This document shows, piece by piece, positions 48,200-59,626 of a DNA stretch of 64,000 bases; within the stretch, counting starts at the first letter, position 1, and each line of letters opens with the position of its first letter. The notes under the pieces were generated by a model that was not told the origin of the DNA, did not search any database, and saw only the letters and a program-made list of their open reading frames with translations. The position numbers and the translations under genes were made by a program. This DNA is from Panulirus ornatus (lineage: Eukaryota; Arthropoda; Malacostraca; Decapoda; Palinuridae), in the NCBI RefSeq assembly GCF_036320965.1, contig NC_092250.1, forward strand, positions 14,167,100 to 14,231,099, in the 5' to 3' direction.

Positions 48200-50260
48200 C
48201 TGCAACTGGTGAATCTTCAGTTTGCTCTAACAACAATCGGGTATCTGTGGGGGAGTGTTACTGATGCTATTTTCTCCACCAATGGTAACCTATTCAATAG
48301 GTCAGCACTTGCATTGGCTCGACTATTTCTAAATTTCACCCACTAATTACAAGCGGGAAGTGAGATATCCCAGTGTTGTATTCTTGTCCTAGCCATACTG
48401 AGCAATGCCTTGTGTTTGTGTGAATGTGAAAATATTAGTTTGGGATCTTCGATCCACACAGTTATGAAAATAGCTTATCCCAAACACCATTACCAGACTC
48501 TCCCTGTCAATTTGTGCATAATTCTTGTCGGTGTCATTCAGTTAGCGTGTAGGAGAAGCATTAGGTTGTACTGATCCATCTTCATTTTGGCGTGGTAGCA
48601 CTGCCCCTACCACCATACAGTGATGTATCATCTCATGACCCACACCTCACTAGACAATAACATCTGCTGTGCTTTCTTAAGTGCAACATCTTGTGGGTTG
48701 CAGCCAATACCTTCCTTAATAACATATACAATGGTGGAAGCACTGAAGAAAGGCCTCTTGAGAAATTTACCATAAGAATTTATACCTCCTGAGAATGATC
48801 GCAATGCTTACACATCTGTTGGCGTGGATGCATCCACAGTTGTGTTTACTCTCCTCCACTGTGAGTGTCCAGACCTTCCTGAAGTACACATACACCAGCA
48901 TACTTCATTTCTAAATCCCTCACAAACATTTCATTGCTATTCGATTGTTCCTGTACATTAAACATTGAATTCTTCCAGGCAGTCTAGAGTGGCTATAACC
49001 AGTTCTTACTTCACAAGTTTTGTTCATCAAATTCTGCTACTACGAACGGCAATTCATACGCTAGACCATGGTGTATAACACGTTTTTAATGACATTCTTT
49101 TTCTCCTGTGTATGAGTTCAACATGACATCATCCTCCATTAGTTTCTCTTGTAATCTGGGTGCGTTGTGACACAGACTCTCATACACTTGCCCATTGATT
49201 ATGATAAAACTTACACCAGTGTCTTTTTCCAAATCCACCTCTTACCCTTGAATATTTAGTTTACTCATAAATGGTAGAACACCACAGTGAATTCAGTTCA
49301 AAATGGTCTTCTTTACCTTTCTCAACACCATTATTTAATTTCTAATCCTTCCATCTGGTTTTCTACGTTTCCCACTTGCTATATTTTATCTGTTGGCGGT
49401 CTTCTCTCTTGGCGCTGTTCTCCTTCGTCTTCGTGAAGGTTGGCTCTTGGGGTGTGTTGTCTGGACAAGGCTTGAAACTGTTACTAGGAAATACCCATCC
49501 AAGCTTTCTTCTCTCGATCCAGTCCTGTCTCCGAGACTGTGAAGACATTTGCGTGAGAAATGGCCTACTTTTTGACATCCGTAGCACCTCTTGTCTGTGG
49601 CTCAGCAGCTGCCCGGATGAAGTTCACCGCACCTCCAACAGGGGCTCCTACAGGGGTGTCTAACACGTCCCACGTCCCCTTGTGTTGTCTCTATTTGCCA
49701 CCGCCAAATCGTAGGGTATTTTTTTTAAACAGAATCTCACCAGTCTTGGGCTTCAATGCCAGTAACTTTGCTTGAATCTGTTCATCGTTGATGCTTACAG
49801 CCAACTGGTCGCGAAGTATTTGATCTGGCGAGTCTGTCGTCGTCAAAGAGCTGAAATTTGCGGTGCTCTGTTAGGTCTCTCAAGGGATGTCATGGAACTG
49901 AGCGATGCCCTCTCTTGGTCGCCTGATCATTTTATGGCATTTTAACGTCGCTACTGTGTCTGTCGGCTCTGGCTCATGATTAGAGAATACTTTATAGAGT
50001 TCTTCCAAAGTCGATTCTCCATGATATTTAAGCTTGCTCGAATTTCTCAGTAACTTGTTTTAGGTCCTACCATTGCTATCAACACCAGTTAGAGACATTG
50101 TTACTTGTTTGCAGTGAACTAACTGTAGAAATCACTTGACAACACCGACTAGTGATTGTCGTGGTCAACCTTATTTTCCATTTTTCAGTAACTTCCATAG
50201 GCTGTCCACTCTATTCCCACACGGTTTTCTCCTCGCTGCCACTTTATCTAGCGTAGTCTG
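48200..50260 (-). mobile_element. Decayed Ty3/Gypsy retrotransposon (gag to RNase H)
   Basis: Minus strand, 5' at the high coordinate. A gag-like segment near 49780-49920 (DQILRDQLAVSINDEQIQAK) is followed by a complete CCHC zinc knuckle CYGCQKVGHFSRKC (49586-49545), an aspartic-protease DTG (EKDTGVSFI, about 49215), a linker with NWL about 49000, and RT-end/RNase H blocks (LKKAQQMLLSS near 48680, NYAQIDRESL near 48520). Frameshifts and stops separate all of these, so nothing is expressed as a whole. No LTRs could be defined; a tggcagcgaggag stretch near 50235 might be the primer-binding region. Central RT catalytic blocks and integrase were not found, so the copy is internally deleted or truncated. 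Confidence 0.85.
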
Positions 50261-50586
50261 TTGGTCGAAGTAGTTCCAGGTAAACACTTAATAGTCCATA
50301 AATCATTGCTTCACTCTGGGAAAACTTCACGTAGCTACAGCAATAAAGAAAGTAATTTATTCCCAATAAAGCGAAAAAGCTTTGTAAATCTTGGAATATG
50401 ATTTGAATAAAAGTATCATGGAAGCCCAACGTGAAATGAGTCATAGAGAAATCTGTAGCTTAGATTTCAGTAGAGTTATGATTTAACTTTGACAGAAATT
50501 TCCCTGTACGAACATTGCACTCGAGGGTACCATTAAGTACCGTGCTGAAGACGTGTTGAGTGAATATAAGCATTGTTCATTAAGTT
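50261..50586. other. Unassigned AT-rich sequence
   Basis: Possibly the remains of the 5' LTR or leader of the Gypsy copy, but no matching partner was seen on the other side. Confidence 0.4.
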
Positions 50587-51150
50587 CCAGGTTAAGCCAG
50601 TGTCATTATTATCTACTGATTGCTATTGCTCAGTGTCATTATTATCTACTGACTGCTATTGCTCAGTGTCATTATCATCTAGTGACTGCTATTGCTCAGT
50701 GTCATTATCATCTAGTGACAGCTATTGCTCACATTATTATCTACTGACTGCTATTGCTCAGTGTCATTATTATCTACTGACTGCTATTGCTCAGTGTCAT
50801 TACTATCTACTGACTGCTATTGCTCACATTATTATCTACTGACTGCTATTGCTCAGTGTCATTATTATCTACTGACTGCTATTGCTCAGTGTCATTATCA
50901 TCTAGTGACTGCTATTGCTCAATGTCATTATTATCTACTGACTGCTATTGCTCAGTGTCATTATTATCTACTGACTGCTATTGCTCAGTGTCATTATCAT
51001 CTAGTGACTGCTATTGCTCACATTATTATCTACTGACTGCTATTGCTCAGTGTCATTATCATCTAGTGACTGCTATTGCTCACATTATTATCTACTGACT
51101 GCTATTGCTCAGTGTCATTACTAGTAATCTACTGACTGCTATTGGTCACT
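50587..51150. repeat. 33-bp minisatellite, about 17 copies
   Basis: Unit cagtgtcattattatctact followed by gactgctattgct. Four units have a short form (cacattattatcta) lacking agtgt-like bases, and the tatctact/catctagt variants recur in blocks. Confidence 0.96.
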
Positions 51151-52041
51151 GGCTCTGCATTAGGGCAAAATGATGGTGTAATAATGAATGATAGGTTTAT
51201 CAGGAAGGTCAAACATCAGCTAATGCATTTTTTTACGTCACTGTCAAGCTAGGTGGTTGGAAATGTCCATCGTAGTTTAAACTCTTATATTACGCAAGAC
51301 TTGCGGACGATACATCCTCGCTTCAAAGTCCAAGAGCGTAATTCCTGTGGAGTTGTATTCGTGTATGTTGTATGTCAGTAGAAATGCAATGGCTCTAATG
51401 ATCACTGGGTGATCAGCGCTAACCAGTTAACTCAATCGTCAAAATCACTTTTCTCGTCAATATGTGATCACATTGATGACGCTGACTACCCAATGTTGGC
51501 AGCGTGATGTTCTGTTGGCAGCGACGTCATTAGACTCTGAACTACTGTTTTTATTATTGTAGCTCCTTTTGTCCTAAAGGAAAGAAAACCCAACATATGT
51601 GATAAACGGAGTTACTGTGTCTGTAAATGATTTATTACTTTTACATTAGGGTTGTCCAGTTGCTTTAAAAGTATGTTTTAGCTTTAGGATAATGTACATG
51701 TGAAACATGAAGTTCTAAATCATGAAGAGGAAACATGACCTCTTTATTTGATACACTCCACTTTTTATTGTATATATGTGAATTAGGTTTATTACCGAGT
51801 CATTTTGATTTAAATGTGAACGTGTTGTTATCCTACAGCATTTTTTTTTTCATTTGGCGTTGGGCTTTAATGAAGTTTGTGTGCGTTGCATTTTTAGATT
51901 TACCAGACTGTGCTCTGTACAGACTCTCTTAATGAAGACATTGCGTTATATTATCCTTTTCCTTTGAGGCTCTGATGATGGTTGTAGCATTATGGGGATG
52001 TAAGCCAGTACAACTATAGCTGTTCATTCAAGCCCTGTTGA

Positions 52042-52054
<13 letters not shown>
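51151..52054. other. Unassigned sequence
   Basis: Unique-looking DNA. No gene recognised. Confidence 0.5.

Positions 52055-52099
<45 letters not shown>
52055..52099. repeat. (TA)n microsatellite
   Basis: About 23 TA units touching the left copy of the repeat B pair. Confidence 0.96.
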
Positions 52100-52104
<5 letters not shown>

Positions 52105-52600
52105 TTTTCTTTCAAACTATTCGCCATTTCCCGCATTAGCGAGGTAGCGTTAAGAACAGAGGACTGAGCCTTTGAGGGACTACCCTCACCTGGCCCAATT
52201 CTCTGTTCCTTCTTTTGGAAAATTAAAAAAAAAAAAAAACGAGAGGGGAGGATTTCCAGCCCCCCGCTCCCTCCCCTTTTAGTCGCCTTCTACGACACGC
52301 AGGGAATACGTGGGAAGTATTCTTGCTCCCCTATCCCCAGGGATGATATATATATATATATATATTATCCCTGGGAATAAGGGAGAAAGAATACTTCCCA
52401 AGTATTCCCTGCGTGTCGTAGAAGGCGACTAAAAGGGAAGGGAGCGGGGTTGCTGGAAGTCCTCCCCTCCAATTTTCACTTTTCTAAAAGAGGAAACAGA
52501 GAAGGGGGCCAAGTGAGGATTTTCTCTCTAAGGCTCAATCCTCTGTTCCTAACGCTGCCTTGCTGACGCGGGAAATGGCGAATATGTATGAAAAAACAAA
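52100..52600. mobile_element. Repeat B foldback, about 240-bp inverted arms
   Basis: 52100-52345 is repeat B on the minus strand and 52362-52600 repeat B on the plus strand. They are joined by gatga(TA)n (52344-52366). The 5' ends of both copies (ccctggggataggggag / tccctgggaataagggag) face each other, so the RNA would form one long hairpin. Confidence 0.92.
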
Positions 52601-52609
52601 TATATAGGG

Positions 52610-53054
52610 ATTGAACCCGGGCATGTGAAGCGTCTGTGGTAAACCATGGAAAGTTTTGTGGGGCCTGGATGTGGAAAGGGAGCTGTAATTTCGGTGCATT
52701 ACACATGACAGCTAGAGACTGAGTGTGAACGAAGGTGGCCTTTGTTGTCTTTTCCTAGCGCTACCTCGCACGCACGCGGGGGAGGTGGGGTGCCATTTCA
52801 TGTGTGGCGGGGTGGCGGCTAGAAAAGGATGAAGGCGGCATGTATGAATATGTACATGTGTATATATGTATATGGCTGTGTATGTATATGTATGTGTACG
52901 TTGAAATGTATAGGTATGCATATGTGCGTGTGTGGGCGCTTATGCATATACATGTGTATGAAGGTGGGTTGGGCCATTCTTTCGTCTGTTTCCCTGCGCT
53001 CCCTCGCTAACGCGGGAGACAGCGACAAAGTATAGTAAATGTAAAATAAATAAA

Positions 53055-53058
<4 letters not shown>
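52610..53058 (+). mobile_element. LINE 3' noncoding region
   Basis: Plus orientation: gcatgtgaagcgtctgtggt, aaccatggaaagttttgtgg, gcattacacatgacagctag, tcctagcgctacctcgcacg, ggccattctttcgtctgttt, cgctaacgcgggagacagcg, acaaagtatagtaaa, (AATA)n and (TA)n. Only 3' noncoding sequence is present. Confidence 0.9.

Positions 53059-53111
<53 letters not shown>
53059..53111. repeat. (TA)n microsatellite
   Basis: About 26 TA units followed by (TTTA)n, the LINE tail. Confidence 0.96.
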
Positions 53112-53115
<4 letters not shown>

Positions 53116-54099
53116 TTATTTATTTATTTATGCGTGTGTGTGTGTGAAAATTGTGTGGATATTTAGAAGTGTGTGAACCTAAAACTTACGTATCAATATA
53201 TACAATACTATACTGTATTTCCCTGCCAGGGTCTGCCTTGCTGCTGCTGCTGCAGCTCTTCCTGCCTCGTACGTCCCCGCAGGCCATGGACCCTCCATGA
53301 GCTGCCACTTGACGCCCCTCTTTCATTTCATGTCCCTCTTTCACTCTGCCGTTCCATTTCTCTTCTCACTTTCCTGCGGCAAGGGAGTGCTGGCGCACAG
53401 GAAGCGATAGCCACAATAACCTATGGGTGGCACCACCTCAACCATGACGACTGCTGCTGGGGTTGGTGCGAGGGGCGCTCATGGACCACTGAATCTCCCA
53501 CTCACTCACCACTCGTCTCACCCACCTACCACTTACCCAAGTTACTCAGCACTTTACTCTGGACCTAACACTGTCTTACCATTACCCAGCACCTAAAACT
53601 CATGGCGCATTAGCCATCCACAATTTATCTTATTTGTTTGTATGCCAAACACCAACACTAAACCACCTAGCTATACAACACTCACTACTCACGCCCCCAG
53701 TTACTAGCCACTCATCCATTTCAATCATACCACTCATTCACCGATTATTCATCACTGACTATGTTTACTCATCACTCATTAACATCCCTCCAGCCATTAC
53801 ATCACTAAGATGTCATTCCCTCACCTACTAATCAACACACCAGTCATAAACCACTCATCCTTCATCCCTGCACTCTGTTGATCTACGGATTATCTACAAC
53901 ACGATCCTTTGTTCACCACCAGCTGCTTAATGCTCATTAACCACAATCACCATTCACCCATGCTTCATCAACCACTCATCCTTCACTCATTTACCAATCA
54001 CCATCTGCTCATTTGTTGTCCAGTGTCACTTTTCACCATTCAACAAACACCCACATTTCACTTTTTATTACTTCTCAAGGATTTGAGAGGGGTTTCACT
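53112..54099. other. Unassigned sequence with a possible exon
   Basis: At 53230 a good acceptor (tttccctgccag) precedes a plus-strand frame starting VCLAAAAAALPASYVPAGHG, which reads like the end of a signal peptide plus the start of an arthropod secreted or cuticle-type protein. It stops about 60 codons later without further resemblance. 53500-54060 is rich in cactcatcc/accac words, a loose repeat. Not strong enough to call a gene. Confidence 0.3.
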
Positions 54100-54420
54100 G
54101 CAGGCGAAAAGTCACCTTTGGTGAGGCTGTGTCACTGGGAGTACATTCTCTTGAAAAAACTTCTATCCAATGGGGTCTACATTTCCTTGCTACTGAAAGT
54201 AGCACAATCTTGGGCTGCAGCAGCCTTAGGAAGAAGTCCTGGGTAACATAAAAATTGGTCCTGGTAAGGCTGCATCACTAGGCATACAGTCACTCTAAAA
54301 GAACTTCACTCCAAAGGAGTCTGCATGTACCTGCTACTGAAAGTGACAAAGCTTTGGGCTGCAGGAGCCTTTGGAAAGAAGTTGTAGGTAACAGAGGTCT
54401 CTTTCATAGAAATTGGTCTT
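54100..54420. repeat. Dispersed repeat D, two tandem copies
   Basis: Two about 150-bp units, each with ggtgaggctg/ggtaaggctg, gtcac...agt, aacttc, gctactgaaagt, cttgggctgcag and agaaattggtc/aaaattggtcctgg. A third copy lies at 22540-22719. Function unknown. Confidence 0.75.
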
Positions 54421-55589
54421 GGGGTAATTATCATGTGAATATACTATGTAGAATGGAAGCTGTTATGTCATTACTCTAGAATTGATGGTGTCCATTTTGC
54501 TACAAATTGCAGTTTAGTTTGGGGTGATAACAAGACACTTGGTTATTCAGTAGTTTAATGCTGTGTGGTACTTTGGATTATGTCTTTGCAGAGTCAGATT
54601 TTTATAAACTTTTGTCTTGTTCCTAATGTGCAGTATTTTTTAATGTAGTTGACAAAAGCAAAGGGAGGACATGAACTGATCAGAGTTCCTAGACACCAGT
54701 GATGTCAGCCACATTCTCTCCTCATTGGTTGCCACTTGCTTGTGGTAGCTGGTTGAAGTAGAGTAGCTGTGTTCTTGGGGTTGGATGCAGATCATGTACA
54801 AGAGCAGCCAAACTCGTCACTTTCATGTCAGTCCTGCTGATGTTCAATGGTGGACTGTGTTTACTGTGGAGACCAATGTGGAGAGGCCCAGTTCAGGTAG
54901 ACTATGGGTGAAAATTGTTGATATGTGGAGATAAGCTGAATGCATTTTGATGTCACAGATAGCAGGGAGCCATTGATGGCCACTAGAATCTAAAGTGACT
55001 GTATGGACTGCTTTACTATGTATTGCTGACATTTTAAGCTGTTGAAGGGTAATTTTCATATATGGTCCTGATGGTTTAAATTTATGTCCATCATCCAGTG
55101 TATAATAATACATTGTCAAATATCTTAGTCTTGAATTTGTATGATCATTTTGGATGATCACTACTTATGGTAATATAGTGCATGGTATTTATGATTCCAG
55201 AGAAGTAAAAGTATCACGAATATTTCAAATTTTGTTCAGTCATACAGTGTGTTGGTATACTGTTTTTGACCATTTGTTCATAAATTCATGGTATATATGT
55301 TTATAATTAGGTTGAAGGTATCAGCATTAAATGCTGGTACCTTCACAAGTGGTCTAGCGATAACTTATAACGGGTACATATCCCAGTCAAGAGCATGTAC
55401 ACATTGTAGTGGGAGTACAACCATGTTTCAGTCCCCGTTATGACATTTTGCTCATTCACACTAGAATGAAGTTCAGAATATTTGTGTGAAAGAGCTGAGA
55501 GGCTTGATGCAGTTGATCCTTCATCATGTACAGGATTGGTACAATTATCTGACTTCCAGATATCTCATTATCTCCACTATCTACTAGGA
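54421..55589. other. Unassigned AT-rich sequence
   Basis: No coding sequence recognised. 55440-55555 shares tgaaagagctgagaggcttg / atgca...gta wording with 63590-63750, a possible low-copy repeat. Confidence 0.5.
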
Positions 55590-55880
55590 TTCATTTATTT
55601 TTATTTATTTTGCTTTGTCGCTGTCTCCCGCGTTTGCAAGGTAGCGCAAGGAAACAGACGAAAGAAATGGCTCATCCCACCCCCATACACATGTATATAC
55701 ATACACGTCCATACACGCAAATATACATACCTATACATTTCAGTGTACACATATATACACACACACAGACATATACATATATACACATGTACATAATTCA
55801 TACTGTCTGCCTCCATTTACTTCCATCGCCACCTCGCCACACATGGAATAACATCCCCCTCCCCCTCATGTGTGTGAGGT
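55590..55880 (-). mobile_element. LINE 3' noncoding fragment without (TA)n
   Basis: Minus strand: from the tail (tttatttattttgctttgtc) through tgtctcccgcgtttgcaagg to the acatccccctccccctcatg segment. It has a short A/T tail instead of (TA)n, unlike most other copies. Confidence 0.9.
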
Positions 55881-57055
55881 AATATGATGATTACTGATCA
55901 TCCTTCAAAAGTATGGTTATCCAGCTTTTGGAAATCTAACAAGAGACACCCCTTTTCAAGCATTTATGAGTTGCTTTTGTTTGGAGTCCCTTGCTCTGTT
56001 TTCAGTGGGTGCTTTCACTGGTATTGGACTTATCAGTAAAACTGTCATCCATTAACAGTGTCAGCTAAAAAACAGTACAATAGGGAAGCAGAAGCATGTA
56101 ACATTAGGTAGTCAACAAAAAACTAATTTTCAGAAATGAAATGCAATAGATAATACTAGGCCTTCAAAATGCCATGAGTATGACACAATCAAGGCAACTT
56201 CAGTGGAGGTTCCCCTTCACCTGTATCCTTACTTGACCTAAGAGGTACTCCAATACTTTTTTTTTGGGTTATCATATATACACAATACAGTATTGCATAA
56301 TCAATCTTTCTTTATTGTTTTATATGATTAATGCAGACAAAAAATGTATAGGTATCCAACTCTTTCCAGTCATCTACTGTGGCAGGGTAATCAAACTTTC
56401 ACTGTGAAAGTTACTAAAGTTAGTGATAAACAGATTTATATGGAGTTAAGATTATTAACCTTGTTACAGAAAAAATGTATCCACACGATTAGAGGAATTA
56501 ATGCCTTTAGCGTAACTATTTATTGTAAAGTAATCAAACAAGTCCTACAATACTCCGAATTTCTCTCTTTGTAATGTTTAAATTTGATTATTCTATTTCA
56601 TATTTCAAAACCTGAGATTACCCCTAACCAAATCATATGTTTGTGTGACAGATTATGTTCATAAAATAAATAGCTATTATTATCATTAAAAATATGGTAA
56701 CATCCTTTATGCAATTTCCCACTCTTTATAAAGTGACAATCTTCCAGGTAAGAGGGATTATCTCAGTGGTAGTGTCTGTGGAGTGATAGTGACCATCTTT
56801 GTACATATACAATGAGCAACATTAGCTAATGCTGCCATACATGTTTCTTGGGCTGAGAGCAGAGTGCTGCAGTGCCATGATATCCCCTTAATAACAGTAT
56901 GTTCTTTCAAATATTTATGTATAATACTACTGACAATATAAAATAAACAAAAAGCAGTATAAAAAGATTCTTTCATAGAAAATACAATCTTTCATGTGTC
57001 ATATTAATCCATTTTACTACTTCCCAATCCCTCTCACACTCTACACATTATTATC
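55881..57055 (-). other. Probable 3' UTR and downstream flank of the MLLE gene
   Basis: Directly follows the stop codon of the minus-strand gene. A canonical AATAAA on the minus strand lies at 56316-56311 and could end a UTR of about 740 bases; other candidates are possible. A 76-codon plus-strand frame at 56344-56574 has no recognisable domain. Confidence 0.4.
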
Positions 57056-57307
57056 CTACGATTGAGTTCCATATTCATTTCTGAGAACAGTTAGTGCTAG
57101 TTCCACTTTATTCTTAAGAAGGTCTGGTTCAGCAATCACTCGAACAAGGTCTTTATAGTCCATCTGCAAAAGCATCCCTGTTAGCTTTGCTGCTTCTGAG
57201 GGGTATTTTAAAAACAGTTTTTCATATATAACTTCTCCCAACTCCTCTTTTTCTTTGCTGAGAGGAATAGCTGGAGCAGATGAAACATCTCTCTTGAGTT
57301 CTTCTCC
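57056..57307 (-). CDS. Last coding exon of a tandem-MLLE protein (second MLLE domain)
   Basis: The exon follows an acceptor (ctctcttatag), starts in phase 0 with GEELKRDVSSAPAIPL and ends at TAG (57058-57056): 83 residues. After a short Lys/Glu-rich linker, residues about 23-80 form a PABC/MLLE domain: LGEVIYEKLFLKYPSEAAKL, then TGMLLQMD, where the MLLE signature of poly(A)-binding proteins has Q for E, then LLKNKVELALTVL. In PABPC and UBR5 this fold binds PAM2 peptides. The domain is the extreme C-terminus, as in PABPC. The parent protein cannot be named from this window. The exon is intact and the neighbouring DNA is AT-rich and nearly free of microsatellites. Confidence 0.85.
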   Translation of the reverse strand, partial: GEELKRDVSSAPAIPLSKEKEELGEVIYEKLFLKYPSEAAKLTGMLLQMDYKDLVRVIAEPDLLKNKVELALTVLRNEYGTQS

Positions 57308-59509
57308 CTATAAGAGAGACATGCATTAATATATTTGTCCTTAATTGAGAGTAAAACATGAGAGACATGATAAGAGGGTATTCAAGACAACACATCAAGT
57401 AAAATGAGAAATTTGGCTTTGATAAAGAAGATACTTATTCCTACTCAGAAGTATCTTGCTGCAGAAGAAGACGGATCTTCTTTGCTGGAGCTGATGTAGG
57501 CTTTGCTAATTTTGTGAATAAAATAAAAAGACTAGAGCACTGCTGAGCAGGAAAAAAATTACAAAAAATTCAGGGTTTTCCAGAAAGATTTGAACAGTTA
57601 TGATTATTTATAAAATATGAGGAAGAAATGCAAGTTTTGAAGTTTGAGAAAACTTTCCCCTCTTAGGCAGCATTAATGAGATATCCATTGGGAATTTACA
57701 GATTTAGGGCCTTCTAACATTCCATTTGACTCTGACGGTAATGCAAGCATATCCCATAATCACAAGCCAGTATCTTTTGATACTGCACCTGCCTTCATTC
57801 AGGGAGTGATGTCACTGACCCATTTTTTCCAAGGGACAGATCTGCTAAGCAGCTACGAACTGACATTTTACATGCCTTAACCCACTGGCAGTTATCGTTG
57901 CTAAAATGGGCATTTCTGAAACATCAGTGAAAACTAAAATCATTCAGTGGATCTCAGTGAAAACTTGCTTAGAATCAAAACTATAACCAAGTACCTGAGC
58001 ACTGGTGTCTAACTTATAAGAACAGTCATGCAAGAATTGGTATTGAAATAGAAGCTAAAAAGATCTATCAAGAATTAAAAAAGAATAGGGAAAGTTCAAG
58101 TTTCCTCCAGGCATGACTGGTATTAAAACCAAATTCTACAGATGCCAACGCAATCTTAAGAGTGATGAAATAAATTCCTCCAGGCCAAAAGACAAAATAA
58201 TCCGAGACCTGTTGCTCCGAGAAAGAGATTCTTTGTTCTGGACAAAATTGCATTTTGCACTTCTTTCTATTCTAGTGCACTTTCTATTCTAGTGCACTTT
58301 CTATTCTAGTACACTTAATCATCAAAAAGGTTAACTATTTCATCAACAGCAAATTCGCCAAGGCAGATGAACCTCCTGGAAATGAGGATTTCTAAAATTC
58401 ATCTCCTGTATTCCCCGGTGATGACTCAGGTCGAGAGAGCTCTTGTTTTAATAAGATTCTCAGAGTAGACTAGGAGCTCCTGGTTGAGTGTGCCATTGGA
58501 TATTTCATTACATTGTAGCTCAAAAACTGAGCAAAAACAGTGCTCTTAAGGTGAACCAGTGCCAAAGATGGTTTAGCTAGCAATTACTCTCCTATACTAA
58601 CTGGGCCTAAAATACCTTTTGAGTCTGTTCCCATTTTTTTTTCAAAACCTCTCCACATTTATCATGCATGGAAGAAAACAAGACTGTGGGAAAACAAGAC
58701 CGTCTCAAAAGGCAAGAGACAATCTAGAAAGGTACAAAGACCATAACAAATGGTGCCAAAGAAAAGAAAAGCTATTCCATCTGAATATTGACTTCATTTG
58801 CATGAAAATCTTTGACCCTGCAAAGAGTTATCTGCAGTTTCCTACCCTTGAGGCAGCCATGGTCCCCAACTATTTCATAGCATAAATATGAGGTGAAGGA
58901 CTGACAATATATAAGCCAAGTGATTCCATGCCACACACCATGAATTAGGTGGGGACTGGGGGATCTTGATACACAAGTTGTGTTCTTCCCAATAGATACT
59001 TCAATTTTTATATAAAGACAAGCCTACGTGCCTTAGTGTAAGAAGTTACAAACAGCAATTAGGTTAAGACAAGCTGTGTAAGCCAGATGAACAAATGGAA
59101 TGTTCAGGTCAGTTATACATAGTTAGCATAAATATCTTTGAGTATCTAAGAAGAAAACACTTGTGGTTGGGGATTTGACCAATAAGCAGCTTCAAAAAGA
59201 GGCAGAAGATGTATAGTGTAATGATATTAATAACTGACTATCATGAGCATGTTCATGGTCAACAATGGGTATTCATATTTACAAGAAGGTTTTAACCAAA
59301 TATGGAAATCCTGGAATATTAATGTAAGCATTTATCTTATCTGCAGGGGCATGCACAATGCTTTATTTCATCAGTCCTCATGGAGAATAATGTAGGAATA
59401 TATTGAAATCATACATTGAAATATCAGTTTTAAAATACAACTAACTTACATTGTAGAATTACCATCCATACACTATTCCTACACTCACAACAATCCAGTA
59501 TCAACTAAC
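57308..59509 (-). other. Intron between the two MLLE domain exons
   Basis: Bounded by a GT donor (cag|gttagt at 59509) and an AG acceptor (57308). Contains an 18-bp tandem repeat, three copies of ctttctattctagtgcac at 58262-58312. Short frames at 58068-58253 and 58619-58885 show no recognisable domain. Confidence 0.7.
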
Positions 59510-59626
59510 CTGTATATATTTCATGTATTCTCCTCGGGCCTTGTTAACTGCTTCCTTCAAGGCCCTATCATCATTTAACAGCTGGGTGAGGGTTAGTACA
59601 GGAAGTTCTAGCAGCATTCCAGTGAT
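59510..59626 (-). CDS. Coding exon of the tandem-MLLE protein (second half of first MLLE)
   Basis: 117 bp, exactly 39 codons, phase 0 at both ends, with acceptor tttttatag and donor gttagttg. It reads ITGMLLELPVLTLTQLLNDD then RALKEAVNKARGEYMKYIQ. ITGMLLEL is the near-canonical MLLE signature (KITGMLLE in PABPC) and the following LTQLLNDD...LKEAVNKA matches the ELLxxLE...LxxKVxEA helices. Joined in phase to the exon at 63397-63478 it completes one MLLE domain; the next exon carries the second. Confidence 0.88.

Noticed and set aside
53173..53568. 131-codon plus-strand frame
   Set aside because: It is in a different frame from the better secreted-protein-like reading and is dominated by Cys/Ser from CTG and CT runs.
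56344..56574. 76-codon plus-strand frame
   Set aside because: No recognisable domain and it lies antisense to the likely 3' UTR of the MLLE gene.
57850..58900. Possible processed pseudogene or DNA transposon in the intron
   Set aside because: Several medium plus-strand frames follow one another, but I could not match any to a family or find terminal repeats.
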